A stretch of DNA of 64,000 nucleotides from Modestobacter caceresii (lineage in GTDB: Bacteria > Actinomycetota > Actinomycetes > Mycobacteriales > Geodermatophilaceae). The notes under the pieces are model-generated. The model saw only the letters and a list, made by a program, of their open reading frames with translations. It was not told where the DNA came from and did not search any database. Location: the NCBI RefSeq assembly GCF_000761485.1, contig NZ_JPMX01000021.1:38721-102720 (forward strand), written 5' to 3'. Below, one piece after another: positions 8,483 through 16,284 of this stretch. The translations under genes were made by a program, and so were the position numbers. Within the stretch, counting starts at the first letter, position 1; each line of letters starts with the position of its first letter.

Positions 8483-9115
8483 TCAGGACGGAGGCGAGGC
8501 CGTGGGGGTGAGCAACGGCTCGTAGTCCGCAGCCGACAGGGGCTGCGAGGTCAGCGCACCGGAGGGCAGGGGCGCGTCGACCGGTTCCCCGTCCCGGGTG
8601 AGCAGCACCTCCTCGACCTCCGGCAGGCTGGTCGCCGTCAGCACGATCTGGGCCACCGCCCGGCGGCTCTCCTGCCCGGCCGGCGCCTCGGCGTCCCCGC
8701 CCAGGTCGATCGTCACCGTCCCGTCGGACAGCTCGTCCACCGACAGCGACGTCTCCGGCCGTAGCGCGGTGGACAGCCGATCGGTCAGCTCACCGGTCGT
8801 CGGACCGGTCGCCAGGTCGTCGAGCAGCTGGTCGAGCCGTGACGACAGCGCACCGGAGCGGAGCGACCGGCCGCGCGGGACGAGGGCGCCGTCCTCGGCC
8901 ACCAGGTAGATGCGCGGCTCGTCGATCCGCGCGGAGGCCGAGGGGGCGCCGGTGACGGTCGGGCTGGGGGACGCGAGGTCGTAGGGCACCTGCGAGGTGG
9001 GGATCGGCTCGGGTGCGCCGCCGGTCGGGACGCCGCAGCCGGCCAGCGCCCCGGCCAGCAGCAGCGCGCCGGACCGGCGCCCCCCTCCGGAGGAGCGCGT
9101 GCGGAGGCGGCTCAC
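8483..9115 (-). CDS. GerMN-domain lipoprotein
   Basis: A 210-residue secreted lipoprotein. A basic start and hydrophobic stretch lead to the lipobox LAGC near residue 27, followed by a Pro/Ser/Thr linker and a GerMN domain (IYLVAEDGALVPRGRSL ... SLSVDELSDGTVTIDLGG ... VAQIVLTATSLPEVEEVLLTRDGEPV). Such lipoproteins occur with sensor kinases in actinobacteria, as LpqB does with MtrAB, and are thought to modulate the sensor from outside the membrane. The GTG start at 9115 overlaps the kinase stop by four bases, so this is the third gene of the regulator-kinase-lipoprotein operon. It is shorter than LpqB, having only one recognisable domain. Confidence 0.85.
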   Translation of the reverse strand: MSRLRTRSSGGGRRSGALLLAGALAGCGVPTGGAPEPIPTSQVPYDLASPSPTVTGAPSASARIDEPRIYLVAEDGALVPRGRSLRSGALSSRLDQLLDDLATGPTTGELTDRLSTALRPETSLSVDELSDGTVTIDLGGDAEAPAGQESRRAVAQIVLTATSLPEVEEVLLTRDGEPVDAPLPSGALTSQPLSAADYEPLLTPTASPPS

Positions 9116-10485
9116 TGCGCTGCGCCGGGGAGGGAGAGGGTGAAGCGCGCGCCGCCGAACGGGCTCTCGGAACACCAGGCGCCGCCGCCGTGCCCGGTCG
9201 CGGTCTCCTCCACGATCGCCAGCCCCAGACCGGCGCCGGGCAGCGACCCGCGGGCCGCCCGCGGGCCTCGGGCGAACCGCTCGAACACCCGCTCCCGCTC
9301 GACGAGGGGCACGCCGGGGCCGGCGTCGTCGACCATCACGACCACCGAGCCCTCCCGGCGTTCCACCAGCACCGCCGCCGCCCCGCCGGCGTGCCGGTCG
9401 GCATTGTCCAGCAGGTTGGTCACCGCCCGCTCCAGCCGGTTCTTGTCACCCTGCACGACCGTCTCCTCGTCCGGGTCCGCGGACAGCACCACCTCCGGCC
9501 CGCCGCGGTGCGCCAGGACCTCGCGGACGAGGGCGGCCAGCGAGACGGGCTCGTCCGACGCCGTCACCGGGTCACCGTCCACCCGGGCCAGCTCCAGCAG
9601 GTCGTCCAGCATCCGGCGGAACCGGCCGAGCTCCCCCTGGATGAGGGTCAGCGCCTGCTGGCCGCGTGGGGAGAGCTCCTCACGGCGGGCACCCAGCACC
9701 TCGACGCTGGTGACCAGGCTGGTCAGCGGGCTGCGCAGCTCGTGGCTGACGTCGCCGACGAACCGGGTGTCCCGGTCGATCCGGGAGGCCAGCGCATCGA
9801 CCATGCTGTTGAAGCTGGCGACGATGGCCAGCAGGTCGGGGTCCTCCGTGGGCGGCAGCCGGATGTCCAGCTCACCCCCGGCGATCCGGGTCGCCGCCCC
9901 GGCCACCTGCTCCAGTGGCTGGACGACGCGCCGACTGGCCCAGGCTCCGAACAGCGCCCCGGCCAGGGTGGCGGTCGCCGCGCCGGCGCCCAACACCGCG
10001 GCCAGCGTGCGCAGCGCGGTCTGCAGCTCGACCAGCGGGGCGACCTCGTAGAACTCGACGCCCGCCGCGGCGATCGGGATGCCGATCACCAGCTGCGGAC
10101 CGGTCGGGCTGTCGACCCGGGCGGTGCTGGCCGTCCCCGAGGCCACCAGCTCCTGCAGGGGCCCCGGGACGTCACGGGCGCCGACGTCCAGCCGCGAGGA
10201 GTACCAGGCGCCGCCGCTGCGCACCACGACGTCAGCGCCACCGGAGGGGACGAGGTCGTCGAGCTCGTCACCGACCTCGCTGCCCGCCGTGGACAGCCGG
10301 CTGGCCAGCACGTTGGCGTCGGTGAACGCCTGCCGGGTGGCGGCGCTCTCGCGCTGGTCCAGCAGGTAGCTGCGGGCGAGCGCGAAGGTGGTGGTCACCA
10401 GGACGGCGGAGACCAGCAGCGCGCCGACGGCGAAGGCGAGCACGATCCGCGCCCGCAGCCGTCTCGGCGCGAGCGCCAGCCTCAC
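9112..10485 (-). CDS. Membrane sensor histidine kinase (OmpR-partner type)
   Basis: A 457-residue two-transmembrane kinase. Helices lie at about residues 13-37 and 158-182, enclosing a ~120-residue extracytoplasmic sensor. A HAMP domain follows (183-237), then the dimerisation domain with FVGDVSHELRSPLTSL, His248 being the phospho-acceptor, and an ATPase domain with the N box (NRLERAVTNLLDNADRH), DDAGPGV and GAGLGLAIV. It should autophosphorylate and pass phosphate to the regulator encoded just upstream. The GTG start overlaps the regulator stop by four bases. The operon order regulator, kinase, lipoprotein resembles mtrA-mtrB-lpqB, but the kinase is shorter than MtrB, so a paralogous system is more likely. 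Confidence 0.93.
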   Translation of the reverse strand: MRLALAPRRLRARIVLAFAVGALLVSAVLVTTTFALARSYLLDQRESAATRQAFTDANVLASRLSTAGSEVGDELDDLVPSGGADVVVRSGGAWYSSRLDVGARDVPGPLQELVASGTASTARVDSPTGPQLVIGIPIAAAGVEFYEVAPLVELQTALRTLAAVLGAGAATATLAGALFGAWASRRVVQPLEQVAGAATRIAGGELDIRLPPTEDPDLLAIVASFNSMVDALASRIDRDTRFVGDVSHELRSPLTSLVTSVEVLGARREELSPRGQQALTLIQGELGRFRRMLDDLLELARVDGDPVTASDEPVSLAALVREVLAHRGGPEVVLSADPDEETVVQGDKNRLERAVTNLLDNADRHAGGAAAVLVERREGSVVVMVDDAGPGVPLVERERVFERFARGPRAARGSLPGAGLGLAIVEETATGHGGGAWCSESPFGGARFTLSLPGAAQ

Positions 10486-11198
10486 TGCGGGTCCAGCCGG
10501 TAGCCCAGGCCCCGCACGGTCACCACGAGCGTCGGCGCGCCCGGGTCCCGCTCCACCTTGGTCCGCAGCCGGCGCACGTGCACGTCCACCAGCCGCTCGT
10601 CGCCGAAGAACCCGTGCTCCCACACCCGCTCCAGCAGCGCCTGCCGGCTGAGCACCCGGCCGGGGGAGGCGGCCAGCTCGCAGAGCAGCCGGAACTCGGT
10701 CAGCGTCAGGTGCAGCTGCTCGGTGCCGCGGTGCACCGTGCCCCGGTCCGGCCGGAGCACCAGCGGTGCCGCCGGGTCGCCGTCGAGGACCAGTTCCTGG
10801 GGGCGCTCGTCCGCACCCGAGCTCGCGCTGATCCGGCGGCGCAGGGCGCGCAGCCGGGCGGTGATCTCCTTGACCTGGAACGGCTTGGTCACGTAGTCGT
10901 CGGCGCCGGCCTCGAGTGCGGCCACGATGTCGTGCGTGTCGGCCCGGGCGCTGACCACCACGATCGGCAGGTCGTTGGCGCGGCGGACCTCGCGGATGAC
11001 GGCGTAGCCGTCCATGGCGCCGAGCATCAGGTCGACGATCATCAGGTCCGGCGCGGCGATCGCCACCTGCCGGCAGGCGTCCTCTCCGCTGGCCGCCTCG
11101 GCGACCTCGTAGCCCTCGTCCTCGAGGGCCCAGCGCAGGGGCATGCGGATGTGGTCGTCGTCCTCGACCAGCAGCAGACGCGGCGACACGCGGCCCAT
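10482..11198 (-). CDS. OmpR/PhoB-type response regulator
   Basis: A 238-residue DNA-binding regulator. The receiver domain has the acidic pair VEDDD near residues 11-15, the phospho-acceptor Asp56 in LMIVDLML and the conserved Lys105 in YVTKPFQ. A winged-helix domain follows, with LTLTEFRLLCELAASPGRVLSRQALLERVW and the recognition segment VDVHVRRLRTKVE. The ATG at 11198 is chosen because it lies immediately before the receiver fold. It is first in an operon with its kinase and a lipoprotein. Two GATCGCAA direct repeats exactly 22 bp apart lie just upstream and could be its own binding sites, since this class often binds direct repeats. Confidence 0.93.
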   Translation of the reverse strand: MGRVSPRLLLVEDDDHIRMPLRWALEDEGYEVAEAASGEDACRQVAIAAPDLMIVDLMLGAMDGYAVIREVRRANDLPIVVVSARADTHDIVAALEAGADDYVTKPFQVKEITARLRALRRRISASSGADERPQELVLDGDPAAPLVLRPDRGTVHRGTEQLHLTLTEFRLLCELAASPGRVLSRQALLERVWEHGFFGDERLVDVHVRRLRTKVERDPGAPTLVVTVRGLGYRLDPQ

Positions 11199-11243
11199 GC
11201 TGCCATCGCCGCGGTGCGCGCCCCGCGCCGGTCGGGGAGCCGT

Positions 11244-11278
11244 CACACGATCGCAAACCAACCAGCGGGGGATCGCAA
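11244..11278. promoter_or_regulatory. Direct repeat GATCGCAA x2 in a divergent promoter region
   Basis: GATCGCAA occurs at 11249-11256 and 11271-11278, two helical turns apart, between the divergent response regulator and STAS genes. The first copy extends to CACACGATCGCAA, a 13-mer that recurs exactly in front of the phosphoketolase gene. Two same-face repeats suggest a dimeric activator site. Confidence 0.4.
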
Positions 11279-11340
11279 GGTGCGGCACCCATCCTCGGAG
11301 GGGTCCACCCGACCACGCAGAGCCGCGGGGAGCACTGCCG

Positions 11341-11709
11341 ATGACCGCCACCGCCGTCCACCGTCCACCGACGGGCGCGGACGCCGAACCCGCGCGTCCC
11401 GGCCGGGACGGTCAGGTGGTCCTACGGCTGTCCGACGACCTGCTGGCCGACGGGCTCGCGGACCTGCGCTGGCTGCTGCACGACGCCCTCCTGTCCGGCG
11501 CGCGCCGGCTGGTCGTGGACCTCACCGACGTCCGGCAGCTGTCCAGCACCGCGGTGGCCAGCTTCCTGTGGGCGCACCGGACCTGCCGGGCCCGCGGCGG
11601 CGCCGTCGTCCTGCGCGGGGTGAACCGGCGCACCGAGGACCTGCTGCACCGCACCGGCCTGTGGCGGGTCATGCAGCTGGAGGACCCGGCTCACCCGACA
11701 GAGGGCTGA
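11341..11709 (+). CDS. STAS-domain protein (anti-anti-sigma type)
   Basis: A 122-residue protein with a single STAS domain over residues 30-115. The core VVDLTDVRQLSSTAVASFLWAHR contains the Ser-Ser pair that anti-sigma-factor kinases phosphorylate in this family. It should bind and release an anti-sigma factor of the RsbW/SpoIIAB type according to its phosphorylation state. The N-terminal 25 residues are a flexible Pro/Ala-rich extension. GGGGAG at 11327-11332 supports the ATG at 11341. It is divergent from the OmpR-type operon, and no anti-sigma factor gene is adjacent, so its partner is elsewhere. Confidence 0.85.
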   Translation: MTATAVHRPPTGADAEPARPGRDGQVVLRLSDDLLADGLADLRWLLHDALLSGARRLVVDLTDVRQLSSTAVASFLWAHRTCRARGGAVVLRGVNRRTEDLLHRTGLWRVMQLEDPAHPTEG

Positions 11710-11758
11710 TCGGCCCGCCGCACCGGCGCTGCACAGGCCGGTGGGCGAGACTCCCGGC

Positions 11759-13117
11759 ATGTCGAATCCCGCCTCTCACCGCGGTGGGCCGCTGAGCCGC
11801 CTGGTCGGCTCGGTGCGGAGCAGCCTCTGGCCCATCCCGGCGCTGGGCGTGCTGCTGGCCATCGCCCTCGGCGTGCTGCTGCCGGAACTGGACCAGCACT
11901 GGGCGACCCGGGAGCACCCGCTGACCTTCGCCTTCGGCGGCGGGGCGTCCGCGGCGCGCAACCTGCTGGCCGCGATCGCCGGCTCGCTGATCTCGGTGAC
12001 GGGCGTGACCTTCTCGCTCACCGTCGTCGCGCTGCAGCTGAGCAGCAGCCAGTTCACGCCCCGGTTGCTCCAGACCTTCTCCACCGACCGCACGGTGCAG
12101 CTGACGCTGGCCCAGCTCGTGCTCACCTTCGTCTACGCCCTCACCGTGCTGCGGACGGTGCGCACCGAGAGCGCCACCGAGGACGAGAGCGCCTTCGTGC
12201 CACGGCTGTCGATCACGGTGGCCTACCTGCTGGCGCTGGGCAGCGTGCTGGCGCTGGTCCTCTTCCTGGGCCACCTCTCCCGGCTGCTGCGGGTGGAGAC
12301 GATGTTGCGCGACGTGCACGACGAGGCCACCCAGACCGTCGCGCGGGAGCTCGACGAGCCGGACGACGGGGCTCACGACACGGTGGGGGACCACGGTGCC
12401 GGACCGCCGGTGCCGCTGGTGGCCCGGTCCAGCGGCTTCCTCGTCGGGGTGGACGAGAGGGCGGCCGTCGCCGCGGCACGCGAGGCCGGGGTGGCGGTCA
12501 CCCTGGCCGTGCGGATCGGTGACTCCGTCGTCGAGGGGACGCCGGTGGCCCACGCCCGGTCGCTCGCGCCGGGCGGCAGCCCGGACACCGGGACGCTGGA
12601 GGAGGCGTTGGACTCGAGCTTCCAGCTGCACTACGAGCGGACGCCCGACCGGGACCTCGCCTACGGGCTGCGCAAGGTCGTCGACATCTGCGTCCGCGCC
12701 CTGTCCCCGGGCACCAACGACCCGACGACGGCGGTGCACGCCCTCTCGCACGCCTCCGCCTTGCTCGGGCGTTTCGCGGAGTGCCCCGTGCCGCCCCGCA
12801 CCTGCCGGGACGAGGAGCAGCGGGTCCGGCTCGTGGTACCGCCGTGGCATCTGCCGGAGCTCCTGCAACTGGCCGTCGAGGAGCCGCTGCAGTTCGCCGA
12901 AGGACAGCCCACCGTGCTGCGCCGGCTGGCGGGGCTGTTGCGGGAGTTCGCCTGGCGCGCCCAGGGCCGCGGCGTCGACGAGCTGGTCTGCCGGTACGTC
13001 GACGCGGTCGCCGAGCGGGCGCTGGAGTCCACCGCCGTCCTCGAGTCCGAGACCAGCGCCTGGCGGCAGGGGGTCCGCCAGGCGCTGGCCGGGAGCTGGC
13101 CGGCCGAGGTCGGCTGA
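11759..13117 (+). CDS. DUF2254 membrane protein
   Basis: A 452-residue protein with four predicted membrane helices in the first ~200 residues (SLWPIPALGVLLAIALGVLL, ARNLLAAIAGSLISVTGVTFSLTVVALQL, LTLAQLVLTFVYALTVL, LSITVAYLLALGSVLALVLFLGHL) and a large soluble C-terminal part. The arrangement and motifs such as SSSQFTPRLL and ALSPGTNDPTTAVHAL are those of DUF2254, whose function is unknown. ATG 11759 is preferred over the in-frame GTG 11741 because the latter only adds a short non-conserved stretch. It converges on a second STAS gene through a hairpin holding both stop codons. Confidence 0.85.
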   Translation: MSNPASHRGGPLSRLVGSVRSSLWPIPALGVLLAIALGVLLPELDQHWATREHPLTFAFGGGASAARNLLAAIAGSLISVTGVTFSLTVVALQLSSSQFTPRLLQTFSTDRTVQLTLAQLVLTFVYALTVLRTVRTESATEDESAFVPRLSITVAYLLALGSVLALVLFLGHLSRLLRVETMLRDVHDEATQTVARELDEPDDGAHDTVGDHGAGPPVPLVARSSGFLVGVDERAAVAAAREAGVAVTLAVRIGDSVVEGTPVAHARSLAPGGSPDTGTLEEALDSSFQLHYERTPDRDLAYGLRKVVDICVRALSPGTNDPTTAVHALSHASALLGRFAECPVPPRTCRDEEQRVRLVVPPWHLPELLQLAVEEPLQFAEGQPTVLRRLAGLLREFAWRAQGRGVDELVCRYVDAVAERALESTAVLESETSAWRQGVRQALAGSWPAEVG

Positions 13118-13138
13118 CCGTCCCGGGCGTCAGCCGAC
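13109..13138. terminator. Bidirectional hairpin containing both stop codons
   Basis: GTCGGCTGAC at 13109-13118 pairs perfectly with GTCAGCCGAC at 13129-13138 around a 10-base loop. The left arm carries the TGA of the DUF2254 gene and the right arm the stop of the convergent STAS gene. No T-run is present. Confidence 0.6.
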
Positions 13139-13429
13139 GACGGTCTCCCGCGGTGCGTTCCGGAGGAGCAGTTCGTCACCGGAGGCCCGCATCGTGGAGC
13201 GCAGGTCGGAGAGGACGTGCAGACCGACGGCGTCGGCGGCCTGCACGTCGGCCAGGTCCAGGACCACGGTCGAGTGCCCGAGCCGGCGGAGCCCCTCGAC
13301 GGTGCCCCGGAGCAGGTCGGCGCCCTGGGGGGTGAGGTGTCCGCTGACCCGGACCCGGCCGGTGTGGCCGTCGACCACCTCGGTGAGCGAGGGGCCGGGG
13401 AGCGGGTGCGGTGAGCGCTGAGCGGTCAC
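13130..13429 (-). CDS. STAS-domain protein without the usual phospho-serine
   Basis: A 99-residue protein consisting almost entirely of a STAS domain: TGRVRVSGHLTPQGADLLRGTVEGLRRLGHSTVVLDLADVQAADAVGLHVL in order of strands and helices. In typical anti-anti-sigma factors the loop after VLDL...V reads DSSGL; here it is ADAVGL, so the phosphorylated serine is missing. The protein may be permanently in the unphosphorylated state or act in another complex. GGAGG (complement of 13435-13439) lies five bases before GTG 13429, which decides that start over longer in-frame options. It converges on the DUF2254 gene. Confidence 0.8.
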   Translation of the reverse strand: MTAQRSPHPLPGPSLTEVVDGHTGRVRVSGHLTPQGADLLRGTVEGLRRLGHSTVVLDLADVQAADAVGLHVLSDLRSTMRASGDELLLRNAPRETVVG

Positions 13430-13769
13430 GTCGTCCTCCGGGGTGTCGGCATCGGGCTGGTCTGTGACGGGTCGCTGGGGCGGATGGCAGGCGACGAGGG
13501 GCGGCGGTGGCTCCCGACCCGGTTCGCCGGGACCTGAGAGTGGCACCCGACCGGCGCGGCCGACAGGCCTGCGGGCGGACCGTCACGTACCTGTCACATC
13601 GCCGCCGTGGACCCCGGCGCCGCCATCGACCGGCGCCGGCCGGTGTGTTTCCGGCCGGGGCGGGCTGGCTACGGGGGTCGGGATCAGCCGGGCGCAGCTG
13701 CTGCGTCCCTGCGAACCCCACGGCAGGAGGGGAGCGGGCCGAGCGGGCGAACAGGACGAGGAGAGCGGC
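13430..13769. other. 340-base divergent intergenic region
   Basis: No gene is seen between the divergent STAS and DUF421 genes. GAGGAG at 13758-13763 is the ribosome site for DUF421. A weak alternative-sigma-like pair, GTTT at 13647-13650 and GGCTAC at 13667-13672, lies about 100 bases before it. It loosely resembles stress-sigma promoters (GTTT-N16-GGnTA), but I hold this only as a possibility. Confidence 0.35.
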
Positions 13770-14309
13770 ATGTGGTGGGACTCGTGGGCGGACCTGGGCC
13801 GGATCCTGGCGGTGGGGGCGGCGGCCTACGTCACCCTGGTCGTGGTGCTGCGCTTCTCCGGCAAGCGCACGCTGGCGAAGCTGAACGCCTACGACCTGGT
13901 CGTCACCGTCGCGCTCGGCTCGGTGCTGGCCACGATCCTGCTGAGTTCCGACGTCTCCTGGGCCGAGGGCCTCACCGCACTGGCCCTGCTGGCTGCGCTG
14001 CAGATGCTGGTCGCCTGGGCCTCGGCCCGTTGGGGCGGGGTGCGCAGCGTCCTGACGGCGCGGCCGACGCTGCTGTTCCGTGAGGGCCGGCCGCTGCCGG
14101 GGCACATGGAGGAGCAGCGGGTGACGCTCGACGAGATCCGGCAGGCCGTCCGGGCCAGCGGATCCGGCGACCTGGCCGACGTCGCCGCCGTGGTACTGGA
14201 GACCGACGGCTCCTTCAGCGTCGTCCCGAGCAGCAAGATCGGGAACTGGTCGGCCTTCGAGGGGGTCGCCGGCGCGGAGGTCGGTGCCACCGGAGACCAG
14301 GCGGCCTGA
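13770..14309 (+). CDS. DUF421 (YetF-type) membrane protein
   Basis: A 179-residue protein with three membrane helices at about residues 8-26, 40-58 and 62-82, followed by a soluble DUF421 domain. The signatures LRFSGKRTLAKLNAYDLVVTVALGSVLATILLS and LFREGRPLPGHMEEQRVTLDEIRQAVR are characteristic. Related YetF proteins are membrane proteins linked to sporulation and stress; their biochemical role is unknown. Conserved residues of the soluble domain (GSFSVVP) are present. GAGGAG at 13758-13763 fixes ATG 13770. The surrounding STAS and DUF2254 genes suggest a general stress context. Confidence 0.88.
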   Translation: MWWDSWADLGRILAVGAAAYVTLVVVLRFSGKRTLAKLNAYDLVVTVALGSVLATILLSSDVSWAEGLTALALLAALQMLVAWASARWGGVRSVLTARPTLLFREGRPLPGHMEEQRVTLDEIRQAVRASGSGDLADVAAVVLETDGSFSVVPSSKIGNWSAFEGVAGAEVGATGDQAA

Positions 14310-14356
14310 CCGCGGGGGCCTGGGCGGGCTGCCCCCCGGGACCGGGGACGGTCGCT

Positions 14357-14364
14357 TTGCGATC
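14357..14364. promoter_or_regulatory. GATCGCAA element (reverse orientation)
   Basis: TTGCGATC, the reverse complement of the element found twice at 11249-11278 and again at 42295. It lies in the gap between the DUF421 stop and the first zinc-ribbon gene, 70 bases before ATG 14434. Confidence 0.35.
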
Positions 14365-14433
14365 CTGTGACGGTTGCCCGGACACGCAGGCGCCGACCTA
14401 CCGCGGGCGGCGCTCGTCACTCAGGGTGTGCGC

Positions 14434-14727
14434 ATGGTCTCCGTCTGGATCCTCTCCCTGCACAACCTCCACTGCCCGGAGTGCGACACCCTGCTCATCG
14501 AGCGCGCCGGCCGGTTCGAGGTGCCCGGCCGCCCGCGCCCGGTCCTCGTGGGGGAGGTCGGCACGCTGTGCTGCCGGGGGGGCCACCCGCTGCCCAGCCG
14601 ACACGAGCTGTACGCGCACCGGGAAGAGCGTGGCCACGCCCGGACGGCGACCGTCCGGGAGGTCGCGCCCCCCACCTCCACCGACGTCCAGCTGGTCGCG
14701 GCCGGTGCGCCGCTGGCCGACGCGTGA
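14434..14727 (+). CDS. Small zinc-ribbon-like protein, 97 aa
   Basis: A short protein of no named family. It begins with a hydrophobic strand (VSVWILSLHNL) directly followed by CPEC (Cys14, Cys17); a second pair Cys46-Cys47 in TLCCRGGHPLP completes a likely four-ligand zinc site, with nearby His as an alternative. The C-terminal third is low-complexity Ala/Thr/Pro. The start is ATG 14434; no strong ribosome site is seen. It precedes another small Cys-rich protein by seven bases, and the two probably form one transcript. A redox- or zinc-responsive role is only a guess. Confidence 0.6.
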   Translation: MVSVWILSLHNLHCPECDTLLIERAGRFEVPGRPRPVLVGEVGTLCCRGGHPLPSRHELYAHREERGHARTATVREVAPPTSTDVQLVAAGAPLADA

Positions 14728-14734
14728 GCCGGCG

Positions 14735-14947
14735 ATGACCCTCTCCATCGCACCGGCGGACACGACCACCACCGACGGTGGGCGACGGAGCGGGGGACGG
14801 CTGGGCGGCGCGCTCGCCGCCCTGCTGCGGTGTCCCGACTGCGCGTCCCGCGACCTGGTGGACGCCACGCAGCCGACCGAGGGCCACAGTTGGTGGGCGA
14901 CCATGCTGTGTCGTGCCTGCGGGTGCGAGTGGATCGCCCGCTCCTGA
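14735..14947 (+). CDS. Small zinc-ribbon-like protein, 70 aa
   Basis: A 70-residue protein with a disordered Thr/Gly-rich start and a compact C-terminal zinc ribbon: CPDC (Cys33, Cys36) and CRACGC (Cys59, Cys62, Cys64) around [15 protein letters not shown]. This spacing suits a rubredoxin- or TFIIS-like knuckle. It starts seven bases after the previous small Cys-rich gene. No function is known to me; a stand-alone zinc ribbon may be a protein-interaction or redox-sensing module. Confidence 0.55.
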   Translation: MTLSIAPADTTTTDGGRRSGGRLGGALAALLRCPDCASRDLVDATQPTEGHSWWATMLCRACGCEWIARS

Positions 14948-14981
14948 CCGTCCCCGGTCGGCCGCGTGCCCGGCCGGTCAG
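14944..14981. terminator. Bidirectional hairpin containing both stop codons
   Basis: CTGACCG at 14944-14950 pairs with CGGTCAG at 14975-14981, with further GC pairing inside (CGGTCGGCCG with CGGCCGG). The TGA of the zinc-ribbon gene and the stop of the convergent copper-protein gene lie in opposite arms. Confidence 0.55.
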
Positions 14982-15385
14982 CCCAGCGAGCTGATCAGCT
15001 CGCGGCAGGCCTGCTCGCAGCGGCGGCAGGACTCCGCACAGACCCGGCAGTGCTCGTGCATCTCGGCGTGGCCGCTGCACTCGTCCCCACACGCCTTGCA
15101 GGCGGCCGCGCAGGCCTCGAGGACGGCCCGGGTCAGGTTGGCGTCGTACCCGGTGTGCCGGGACAGCACCCGCCCGGTGGCCTCGCAGACGTCGGCGCAG
15201 TCCAGGTTGGTCCGGATGCACGTGCGCAGGTCGGCGACCATGTCCTCGGCCAGGCAGGCGTCGGCGCACGCGGTGCACGCCTGCGCACACTCCAGGCACG
15301 CCTCGATGCAGGCGACGAGCTTCTCCCGGTCGATGCCCCCGAGGTCCTGCGGGTACGTCTCCAGCATCTGGGCTGCTGCGCTCAT
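14978..15385 (-). CDS. Four-helix-bundle copper-binding protein (Csp-like, DUF326)
   Basis: A 135-residue helical protein with 18 cysteines arranged mostly as CxxxC and CxxC pairs along helices ([50 protein letters not shown]). This is the pattern of Csp copper-storage proteins, in which the inside of the bundle is lined with thiolates binding many Cu(I) ions. There is no Tat or Sec signal, so it resembles the cytosolic Csp3 type. His residues near one end (GHAEMHEHC) fit the mouth region through which copper enters. It is divergent from the DevR-like regulator. Confidence 0.9.
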   Translation of the reverse strand: MSAAAQMLETYPQDLGGIDREKLVACIEACLECAQACTACADACLAEDMVADLRTCIRTNLDCADVCEATGRVLSRHTGYDANLTRAVLEACAAACKACGDECSGHAEMHEHCRVCAESCRRCEQACRELISSLG

Positions 15386-15587
15386 GTCGAGTCCTCCCGT
15401 CGTCCGGGCGGCCGGTTGCCGCCACGCGTCCCCGCCGCCTACCCACCGCGGACGACGTGGTCACGTGCGTCATGGAGTCGTCATGCGGCACCGCCTAGAT
15501 TCGCTGCCGGAGGCGTGCGTCGGAGCGCGCCGGCAACCGACGACCCAGCCGCGTCGCCATGGCCCGGCGGAGAGCACGAGGTACCGC

Positions 15588-16265
15588 GTGACCACGGACG
15601 CTGCGTCCGGCCCCATCCGGGTGTTCCTGCTCGACGACCACGAGATCGTCCGGCGCGGTGTCGCCGACGTGCTGGAGACCGACCCGGGCATCACCGTGGT
15701 GGGCGAGGCGAAGAACGCCGCCGAGGCGCTGGCCCGGGTGCCTGCGCTGCGCCCGGACGTCGCCGTCCTGGACGTGCGGCTGCCCGACGGTGACGGCGTC
15801 TCGGTGTGCCGGGAGCTGCGGTCCCGGCTGCCCGACCTCAAGGCGGTGATGCTCACCAGCTACAGCGACGACGAGGCGCTGTTCGAGGCGATCATGGCCG
15901 GGGCCTCGGGCTACCTGCTGAAGCAGATCCTGGGGCAGGACCTGGTGAGCGCGGTGCGCACGGTGGCCGGTGGCGGGTCGCTGCTGGACCCGGCCGCGGC
16001 GGCCGCGGTCATGCAGCGGATGCGCCGGGCGGCCGAGCCCAGCGGCCCGCTGGCCAAGCTCAGCGACCAGGAGCGGACGGTGCTCGAGCTGATCGGGGAG
16101 GGGCTGACCAACCGGCAGATCGGCGAGCGGATGTTCCTGGCCGAGAAGACGGTGAAGAACTACGTCTCGCACCTGCTCGCCAAGCTGGGGCTGGAGCGGC
16201 GGACCCAGGCCGCGATCCTGGCGACCGAGCTCCGGGGCTCGGGCCCCGCCTCGTCCCGGGGCTGA
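15588..16265 (+). CDS. NarL/DevR-type response regulator
   Basis: A 225-residue regulator of the DevR/DosR type. The receiver has FLLDDHE near residues 13-19 and phospho-acceptor Asp62 in [13 protein letters not shown]. The LuxR/NarL helix-turn-helix spans residues 159-200 ([43 protein letters not shown]), very like mycobacterial DosR. GTG 15588 is the start closest to the receiver. The DosS-type kinase lies convergently just downstream, the obvious partner. No copy of the DosR palindrome (GGGACT...AGTCCC) was noticed in the window, so its targets here are unclear. Confidence 0.92.
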   Translation: MTTDAASGPIRVFLLDDHEIVRRGVADVLETDPGITVVGEAKNAAEALARVPALRPDVAVLDVRLPDGDGVSVCRELRSRLPDLKAVMLTSYSDDEALFEAIMAGASGYLLKQILGQDLVSAVRTVAGGGSLLDPAAAAAVMQRMRRAAEPSGPLAKLSDQERTVLELIGEGLTNRQIGERMFLAEKTVKNYVSHLLAKLGLERRTQAAILATELRGSGPASSRG

Positions 16266-16284
16266 CCCCGGTCGCCGGTCAGCC
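16260..16284. terminator. Bidirectional hairpin containing both stop codons
   Basis: GGCTGACC at 16260-16267 pairs with GGTCAGCC at 16277-16284 across a 9-base loop. It separates the convergent regulator and kinase genes, each arm carrying one stop codon. Confidence 0.6.

Noticed and set aside
15386..15587. DosR-type binding palindrome in front of the DevR-like regulator
   Set aside because: No GGGACT...AGTCCC-like sequence is visible in this gap or in the other gaps that I inspected.
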